DNA of 64,000 bases from Guyanagaster necrorhizus (taxonomy: Eukaryota > Basidiomycota > Agaricomycetes > Agaricales > Physalacriaceae): positions 366,750 through 430,749 of the forward strand of contig NW_025064894.1 in the NCBI RefSeq assembly GCF_019112545.1. The letters are read 5' to 3'. The position numbers and the translations under genes were made by a program. Shown in pieces: positions 57,767 to 64,000 of the stretch; the first letter of the stretch is position 1, and each line of letters opens with the position of its first letter. The notes under the pieces are model-generated. The model saw nothing but the letters and a program-made list of their open reading frames with translations, did not search any database and was not told the DNA's origin.

Positions 57767-59125
57767 ATGGTAAAAGAAAACAGGTTGATCTATTATGATG
57801 GAAGGATCTACATCCTCAGAGATCACAAATTACAAGGAGAAATCATTGCCACTTGTCATGATCACGCGACAGCTGGACACCCAGGCATCGCCAAGACAAA
57901 GGAGTTAATTCTCCGAGAGTATTGGTGGCCCAAGATGGGAAATGATATCGTGAGCTACATCAAAGCATGTGAAATATGTCAGCAGGAAAAAACCTCGACT
58001 CAGCCATATGCAGCACCCCTACATCCCAACAAAGTCCCTTCATTCCCATGGACCCACATATCCGTTGACATGATCACTGGACTCCCAGATAGCAACGGCT
58101 ATGATGCCATTATCGTCATCATGGACTGCTTCTCCAAAGCAATCATTCCTGTGGCATGCTCTACCGAACTAACATCGGAAGGCTGGGCAAAAATCCTCCA
58201 TGACGAAGTCTATGCCAAGTACAGGATGCCCCAAGTTGTCATCTCTGATCGAGGACCACAATTTATCTCGAAGTTCCTTGACAACTTGTACAGAATCCTG
58301 AACATCCGATACAATGCCTCTACAGCCTACCACCCACAAACAGATGGACAAATGGAAAGAGCAAACCAGAAAATTGAAAAATATCTCCACCTATTCATTA
58401 ATTATCAACAAGACAACTGGATTGAATGGCTCACATTAGCGGCATTCCAACATAATAACCACGTCTATTCAGCAATGGGGAAGATCCCCTTCTTCGTAAA
58501 CTACAGGCAACACCCCAACATCGTCCACTCCTCGCATTCCCAAGCAACGACCCCTGCTTCAACAGACTTTGCCACTGAAATCACAAAAATCCATGCCGAA
58601 ACTAAAGCCGCCTTTGAAAAAGTGGTGACAACTATGAAAAAACAATATGACAAACACTGTATTCCAGCACACACGTATGCCATTAACGACAAAGTATGGC
58701 TAGATACCAGAAACCTTCATCTCTCTCGCCCCAAGCAGAAACTCTCCAATAAACGAATGAGACCTTTCCCAATCGTTTCAAAAATAGGTCTCTCCACCTA
58801 TAAACTTCGTCTACCATAAAGTTGGAAGGTCCACAACATTTTTAACGAGGCCTTACTATCCCCCTACATCGCCCCAGCTTTTTCTAACCAGGAAAAGCCA
58901 CCATCACCACCTCCCGAACTGATCAACGATGAAGAACACTATGAAATCGATCAAATCCTAAACCACAAATTCAGGAAGGTCAAAGCACGGGGTGGTAGAA
59001 CGACAACCACCGTCGATTACCTGGTCAGCTGGAAGAGATATGGGCCAGAGTCAAACCAATGGATAAATGAAAAGCACATGAACACTGATAAAGCCATACA
59101 TGACTATGAATTATCCCTTAATTAA
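57767..59125 (+). pseudogene. Gypsy-2 integrase with chromodomain
   Basis: A 350-codon open frame (57767-58819) is a nearly whole integrase: zinc-binding HHCC ('HDHATAGHPG' … 'CEICQQ'), core with D in 'SVDMITGLP', D in 'ISDRGPQF', E in 'GQMERANQKIEKY', then 'LSNKRMRPFPIVSKIG'. A stop (TAA, 58817-58819) separates it from 'SWKVHNIFNEALLSPYI' and a chromodomain, 'EEHYEIDQILNHKFRK' … 'YLVSWKRYG' … 'NQWI', ending TAA 59123-59125. Chromodomains steer chromovirus integration toward heterochromatin. Without the single stop this would be a continuous frame. Confidence 0.9.
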
Positions 59126-59158
59126 ACCATCGAGATGCTGGTCTTAAGAAGGGAGTAA

Positions 59159-59592
59159 TGTTATGATTTTTTCTTTCTTTCATCTCTTTTCTATGTTTTA
59201 CCTCTATTTTGGATTAATCAGAAGGGCACAGGACAGTGGGAAGCATGACCAATTCCTCTGTCGCAATAAACAAGACAACAATGCTCGACGAGTACAAGGA
59301 TCCTTTTATGTACAGTAATGATGCTCAAGGACAATGAGCACCATAGACACAGATGGACAAAAGAGTAATGGATATTATTAACATCGCTTGTATAGTATTT
59401 AAGACCTACAGCTCTCGCTGGCTAACCCCAGCTTCGAGCTAAAGTTTATCTTCACCATTCTACCTTGAGTCATTCTCTTGACCTTGTGACACAATAAGCC
59501 TAAACACAGCCAGTAAACTCGTGTGATCTCTCGAAGTGCAAAGAGACACACGTTTATCATGTGTTCTGCTCACGTGATACTTGGGCATAACA
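59159..59592 (+). repeat. Gypsy-2 3' LTR
   Basis: 434 bp, same length as the 5' LTR. The differences I compared in the first 200 bp are all transitions (C/T or G/A). Confidence 0.93.
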
Positions 59593-59610
59593 ACTGCTCT
59601 CATGAGAGGC

Positions 59611-60401
59611 CCACCCTCTCATATTTTTGACAGGCATAAAGGCTGGTTGATTGCAAAAACCTGAGCTACACTATGTGTACTAGCTCTTTATATACTGTTG
59701 GAATGACAAGTACAGGCCAAGTCAGAGAGATGAGGAAAAATGTTATGCTTCTACCAAACACTCACAAATGCTTAGCACCACTTCTGTCAGGGTCTGAGTC
59801 TGGGTTCTGGTTCTGGGTCTGTTGTTAGTATAAGAGTATGATGAGAATGATGAGATAAGCAATTAGAATTTCATGAAGGGGGATGAAAGAGTATGGCTGA
59901 TAGAGATAGTCTGCTATGATGGGCAAGAGTATTTACACCAGATAGTCAGAGAGTTTAGTAGGTGTATTAAACCTTAGCTCAAGACTAGAGTACATCAGGG
60001 TGTACTACTGCCTTAAATACTGTCTACAGAGCCCTTAGCCCTACAGATGACTATTGTCTGGTCTCCATGCTTCTTACTTATTGTTTAAGGTGACAATAAC
60101 TATGCTTTTGCTTTTTGTTTATTATTGTCACTCTGCTGTACTATCACTATGGTGAGTTTCTCATATGCTGCAGTTTCTATTGTGATAAGGGCATGAGACA
60201 ATAACCATTGTTGCATTGTTTTCAGTCAGCTATTGTGTGTTGATGAGTAAGACATAATTATAGTGTCATCATGATATTGTCATTCTTGTGAAGTTGGGTT
60301 GGGGTTGTGCTTACTAAGCATTGGCAGATCATGGTAAAAATCATGACAGAAAGGAGAAAAATGTCAGGTAAAAGTATCAGACCATAGGCTGACTTGTAAC
60401 A
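59611..60401 (-). repeat. Right arm of foldback element, interrupted
   Basis: Reverse complement of 51294-51471. Interrupted at 59741-60348 by another inverted-repeat element. Confidence 0.82.
59741..60348. mobile_element. 608-bp inverted-repeat element (MITE-like)
   Basis: Ends are TGTTATGCTTCTACC and, as reverse complement, TGTCATGATTTTTACC. Similarity continues inward to a shared AATGCTTAG at nearly the same distance (about 28 nt) from each end. It sits precisely where the right foldback arm loses its match to the left arm. No open frame of note. The target duplication is unclear because the site is A/G-rich. Confidence 0.6.
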
Positions 60402-60671
60402 GAAAGGAAGGAACACCAGAACTTCGTTAATGTTGGTGTGGCAGATATATCCTCGTATCTGATCCTCCACACCTTTGAAAACTGTTCCCAGTAAGAATGA
60501 CTTGCGGAATTGAGCAAAAACTTCCATCAGGCTTTTTTTACTTCCGGCCATCAGGCTCAAACTTAAAGGGCTTTCCTACGGCGAAAAAGTCTATAGATAA
60601 ATAAATACATGTTCACTCGATCACATGCAAGGCCTAGGCGGCCATCATTTTTTCCAACGTGCTTCGCAGAA
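60402..60671 (-). other. Possible front part of family U copy 5; intergenic
   Basis: The minus-strand frame from 60560 ('MSLMAGSKKSLMEVFAQF…') runs up to the foldback insertion. Its relation to family U rests only on position. It also forms the 3' flank of the transporter gene. Confidence 0.3.
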
Positions 60672-62696
60672 CTACACTCTCCGAGTCCCCTTCTGCCTGG
60701 CCACCCCGAAGCGCGCCAACGCGAACAGAATGGCCCCACAAGTGACACACAAACCAGCGAAGAGGCTGGGTCGCCACCATATATAAGATGAAGTCAACAG
60801 CGCTCCAGCAATGGGGTTTCCTATGCGTGTGTAAACTTGGTATATATCTGCCTCTACTAGCAGGGTAACGTACCCACGAGGCCTCCGAAACCTGCAAGGG
60901 GGAGAATAAGGGTTTTCGGGAGTAGGAGGAGGGGGTTTTCGAAATCAACTCAAGCGACGCACCAGTGAACGTGAAACAGATGCCCATGCGCGCTCCGATC
61001 TCTGAATCTCGTCGAGCCAGTGAACCTACCATGGGCGCTAGGAAGCCGACGTCTAAGTTCAAAAACCGGATGAGTCTTCACAGTATACCGGGCCAAGTAA
61101 TGGACCCTTACATGCACCAACGAAGAAACCATAAAGAAGGGCAATAATATAACTCGCGGCAACTGTTTTCACAGTCAACGTGCAGTATATCAGTACGGCG
61201 CATGATGTTACGCATGGTATCATGAAGTTGTAAATCCCCATTTGATGAACGAAAAGAGAAGGCATAACTCGGCCAAGGATCGTGAAAGCATTAAGTACCG
61301 GTAGCTGTCGTATTGTCACGATGGGGTTCGAGGTGGCGGTAAAAGCAAAAAAAAAAAATGACAGACCAAGTAGAACGCCAAGTCAGCACTGATACCGTTT
61401 TTGACAGCGATCAACTGCAGAAAGAAAATGGGAAAGTAGAGGCCAGCAAGGATAAGCATCGTTCTGCATAACTGGTCAGGAACTCGTGGCCACCCGCCAA
61501 CCAACAAGAGAAAATGCTTACCCCACAACAGTAGCAACATACGGACCCTCCCGGAAGAACATCCGCATATGCAAAAGCGTGCTGCCATCTTTCCTTGGGG
61601 TAGGGGGCAACCTCGTGCGCATAAGGAGCAAAGCGATGATCAAGACCCCGGCGTTGAACGCCGCGCTAATTCTCACACCATTATGGAACCCCACACGGCC
61701 ATAAAATAGCTTGTTCAACATGATTGGCTGGACGGTGCCTCCCAAGCCGGAGCCCTGAGCTCTCATCAGTCGCTCATCGTAACGATACCTCGGAAGATTA
61801 CCGTAGTCGCGATACCCATAGCAAACGTTCGACGACGCTGAAAATAGTGCGATACCACTGCAATCCCCGGAATGTACATGATGCCTATCGCGAGGCCGGC
61901 TCCGATACCTTGGGAGAGAAAAACCTTTTGTATACATCAGAAAGCTTGCAACGGAGGGGGGGGGAAACACATGGACTTGATAGAATTGTCCTGGATTCGT
62001 TAGTGATAGCATAAAGAGGCTGAAAACGAACAAGAAGGCACCGCCTATCATTAGATGATAGCTAAAGAACACACATGTCAGCAAAAGAATAATGATTCGG
62101 AAACCTTAAGGAAATAAGATTGCTCACAAGTACCCAGTATCGTATAGTCTTCCGCTGAAGAGACCAACGGAGAGCACAAGCATGAGCTGCACGCTGCCAA
62201 TCCAACTGACGGGATATTCATCGTGAGAGGACATTCTGCAGACGACACAGTATTGGCTCGTTACCTCAACTTAGACGATGATATGTTTATCATATACTCT
62301 CGCACATAGTAGTCTAGAGAAAAATGAAATGAATGGCGCGATATTTGACGAGGAGGAGATTACCATTATAAACACCATAAGCATTTGTATACCTGGTCCA
62401 ATATATGTCTGTTCAGCCATCCCACGGTTTGGTGAGGTGATAAGCAAACACTCACCCAAATGTGGAGAATTGAACAAGAGCGCTGAGACGCAGATCAGTT
62501 CTTCACCTTTGTAGCATCAAAAAACCAACCATACATACACACCACAAATCGTCCTCCACGCTCTCAATCCACCTTCGGGGAAAGACAAGGTTTCAGACAC
62601 GCTAGCGAAAGACTCTTCCACTTTGGATCCTGGATCGCTCATCTCGCGGTTCGCATCATCAGGACATTCTGTATCCACAGAGGGTGAAGTCTGCAT
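60672..62696 (-). CDS. MFS transporter, monocarboxylate type
   Basis: About ten exons. After a cytosolic N-terminus rich in Ser/Asp/Glu comes 'FPEGGLRAWRTICG', the usual start of fungal monocarboxylate (MCH/MCT-like) porters, then 'YTNAYGVYN', 'DYYVREYM', 'PVSWIGSVQLMLVLSVGLFS', 'GRLYDTGY', 'HLMIGGAFLFVFSLFMLS', 'QGIGAGLAIGIMYIPGIAVV', 'SHYFQRRRTFAMGIATT', 'RVGFHNGVRISAAFNAG', 'FFREGPYVATVVG', 'FPIFFLQLIAVKNGISADL', 'VMPSLFVHQMGIYNFMIPC', 'ASYIIALLYGFFVGA', 'RIGNPIAGALL' and a last helix. That gives 12 predicted membrane segments as the family requires. Stop TAG at 60672; the start used is MQTSP at 62696 (another Met at 62723). The junctions I checked keep frame. Substrate not predictable. 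Confidence 0.85.
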
Positions 62697-63230
62697 GGCA
62701 CGGCTACTTCCCTGACGACACAAGAACGTTTGACGGTTTTATACCGGGCCTGCAACTTATAAACCCCGCCAGACGCCAACTCCCGGCAAAATTACTCGTG
62801 ACTTGAGAAGTAGGCGATAACCTAAGAATACACAAAAGAGGACGCGATGTTCGCGATTAGCCGTGTCGCTAAAAAAAGCCGGCGGCACGATCGCAGATTG
62901 TAGGGTTGGCACGAAGCGAGATGAAAGCATGATTGTTACATTAAGATGCCCTGTTTGACAGATGGTAATTAATACCAGAGCGGATACACAGACACACATG
63001 TGGCATACTTGGGGGGAGGGGGGGGAAAGAGGACAAGGAAAGCTCTGGAAATGTGGAACGGCGTTGTACAACAGTAGCAAGGTCGGTGTTTCAAAAGCGA
63101 CGCCGTAACGATCTCACCTAAAAAATCAGCCGCTAGAAAGCCGAATGAAATTTTACATGTCTAATATACACCGGGCGCATGTGCGGCACGGGCCCAATTA
63201 TAGGGAAAGAAAGAAGAAACACAACCTCAA
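62697..63230. other. Intergenic
   Basis: Transporter promoter side and RPB9 3' flank. It contains a G-rich run (63011-63027). A minus-strand frame (62757-63080) has no motif. Confidence 0.4.
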
Positions 63231-63839
63231 TCAACCATCGCCTGCCGCATCTGGCCTGTTATCAATGGCCAGACTAGGATCCGTGAAACTATGATTGCAT
63301 TTGACACAGACGAAGAAGAGAATCATGCGAGTCTCCTTTCTCTTCGACTGGTCCTGATAGAAGACGGCACTGCAACAGAACAATTCGTCACCACCGGTGG
63401 CCCTGGAAATCCTGGGAAATGAAGCTTACTCTTCATGCCCGCATTGGGGGCAGGGAAGGTTTGAGTGAGCCTGGCAGATATAGTGATTGATCAGGGTGTG
63501 TCCGCAAGCAATACACGCACCAGCGTTGGGTCAGTTCCAAGGTCAGTCGTGACACCGACTTGCTCTCTAAAAGCGCCGTTGACATTAGCTCTGGACCAAA
63601 ATTAGGAAATAGCGACGCACTTTGTAACCGTCAAGTAATCGTTTCTGTAAACACATTGATTGTCTCCTTCGTCATCATAAGCGCATATTCTGCATGCATA
63701 GACCATAACTCTTCGTTGTTGATCCGCCTTGGGATAGAGAAGATTATTGCATTCTTTGCAAAATTGAAGAGAAGCCTGGAAGAATTTTCAGAATGCATTC
63801 ACTGCAACACAAAAAGGTCTATAAACCATTCTTGTCGTC
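63231..63839 (-). CDS. RPB9: RNA polymerase II subunit RPB9
   Basis: Small two-zinc-ribbon subunit. The first exon is just the ATG (63837-63839), followed by a 61-nt intron (GTTTATAG…TTCCAG) and 'ASLQFCKECNNLLYPKAD' with CX2C, then 'YACRICAYDEGD' with the second CX2C, 'DPTL', 'LPCPQCGHEDAVFYQDQSKR' and 'RMILFFVCVKCNHSFTDP'. Four later introns are short and keep frame; one of them (GTAAGC…TTGCAG) is needed to join 'GHE' to 'DAVFYQDQ'. About 134 aa; the last 14 residues after 'FTDP' exceed the usual end by a little. RPB9 acts in transcription start choice, elongation fidelity and proofreading. TAG/TGA: stop is TGA at 63231. Confidence 0.88.
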
Positions 63840-64000
63840 AGAATAAGCTCTGCCTTGGAAGGACGTGGTGGAGATGAAGAAAGAAATAAATTTACTTAGA
63901 AAGCGTTGTTTGTGGCTACTTGGCTCCTCGGCTCCTCCGGCAAGTAGCTGCCGGTCCCGCTCGCGACTTGCTTACGAATTCTGAATTCTCCTGCACTTGG
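63840..64000. other. Upstream region of RPB9
   Basis: 5' untranslated and promoter sequence; the window ends here. No other feature seen. Confidence 0.4.

Larger units (their letters stand above)
51485..59592 (+). mobile_element. Gypsy-2: chromodomain Ty3/Gypsy retrotransposon
   Basis: 8108 bp, two LTRs of exactly 434 bp, perfect 5-bp target duplication ACTGC (51480-51484 and 59593-59597). Order: LTR, self-type primer site, gag with zinc knuckle, aspartic protease, reverse transcriptase, RNase H, integrase, chromodomain, polypurine tract (AGAAGGGAG), LTR. Reverse transcriptase before integrase plus the chromodomain makes it a chromovirus. Structurally complete but the pol frame holds many stops, so it is not autonomous now. 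Confidence 0.95.
51294..60401. mobile_element. Mutator-like foldback element with nested insertions
   Basis: The outer ends are inverted repeats TGTTATGAGTCAGCC (left) and, as reverse complement, TGTTACAAGTCAGCC (right). Arms are about 180 bp each: left 51294-51471; right 59611-59740 plus 60349-60401. Flanks GAAAGGAAAG (51284-51293) and GAAAGGAAGG (60402-60411) are a 10-bp target duplication with one mismatch. Without its insertions the element is about 385 bp with a loop of some 25 bp. Long inverted repeats plus a 9-11-bp duplication point to a non-autonomous Mutator-like (MULE) element; no transposase is present. The loop holds Gypsy-2 and the right arm holds a 608-bp element. Confidence 0.75.

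Noticed and set aside
59741..60348. Solo LTR
   Set aside because: The ends are TG…CA, but they are inverted repeats at least 16 nt long with further inner similarity, which LTRs do not show. Not fully excluded.
51294..60401. Inverted repeats as the LTRs of a second retrotransposon in opposite orientation
   Set aside because: The arms meet in a loop of about 25 bp once Gypsy-2 is removed, and the flanking duplication is 10 bp rather than 4-6 bp.

Overview
The window is nuclear DNA of a filamentous basidiomycete, most likely an agaricomycete. Evidence: dense short introns (about 50-60 nt, GT-AG), a DUF4238 gene, a Clp1 (clampless1)-like gene, multi-exon type-B carboxylesterases, a fungal P450, a CFEM/GPI cell-surface protein, and chromodomain Gypsy and Copia retrotransposons. 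Genes were joined by hand from reading frames plus splice signals, so exon edges are predictions.

Layout. 0.4-2.3 kb: DUF4238 gene (-). 3-4 kb: decayed F-box gene (+). 4.6-6.8 kb: intact 12-exon carboxylesterase A (-). 8.7-18.8 kb: a Copia element (-) with its target duplication, carrying a shrunken Gypsy element (Gypsy-1) inside its pol gene, also with its duplication. 19.3-20.5 kb: uncharacterised gene whose coiled-coil tail is cut off by a nonsense codon. 21.7-22.6 kb: clp1-like gene. 25.2-27.3 kb: P450. 28.1-30.3 kb: carboxylesterase B. 31-33.4 kb: truncated alcohol dehydrogenase and wrecked SDR. 33.6-35.1 kb: membrane-anchored histidine acid phosphatase family member. 37.3-38.5 kb: SDR without its catalytic tyrosine. 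39.6-41.9 kb: conserved multi-exon gene of unknown function. 43.8-45.8 kb: carboxylesterase pseudogene C (+). 46.6-48.6 kb: CFEM protein and mitochondrial ribosomal protein bL28m. 50.6-60.6 kb: a nested transposon stack. 60.7-62.7 kb: MFS monocarboxylate-type transporter. 63.2-63.8 kb: RPB9, RNA polymerase II subunit.

Housekeeping genes (RPB9, bL28m) sit beside a gene-poor, transposon-rich accessory stretch full of gene relics. The three esterase copies come from one ancestor and show intact, doubtful and dead states. I do not see a convincing biosynthetic cluster although P450, esterase, dehydrogenase and transporter genes occur in the same 40 kb.

The most interesting content is in the mobile DNA. 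(1) A long-inverted-repeat foldback element with a 10-bp target duplication (Mutator-like) was hit in its loop by a full 8.1-kb chromodomain Gypsy (Gypsy-2) and in its right arm by a second inverted-repeat element. (2) Both Gypsy elements have a primer site complementary to their own LTR, with compensating base changes between the two: evidence for Tf1-like self-priming. (3) The readable in-frame stops in the Gypsy-2 reverse transcriptase region lie at Trp or Gln codons, and its two equal-length LTRs appear to differ only by transitions: the mark of C-to-T mutation of repeats. (4) An unrecognised gene family ('family U' here) occurs as five or more broken copies across the window.
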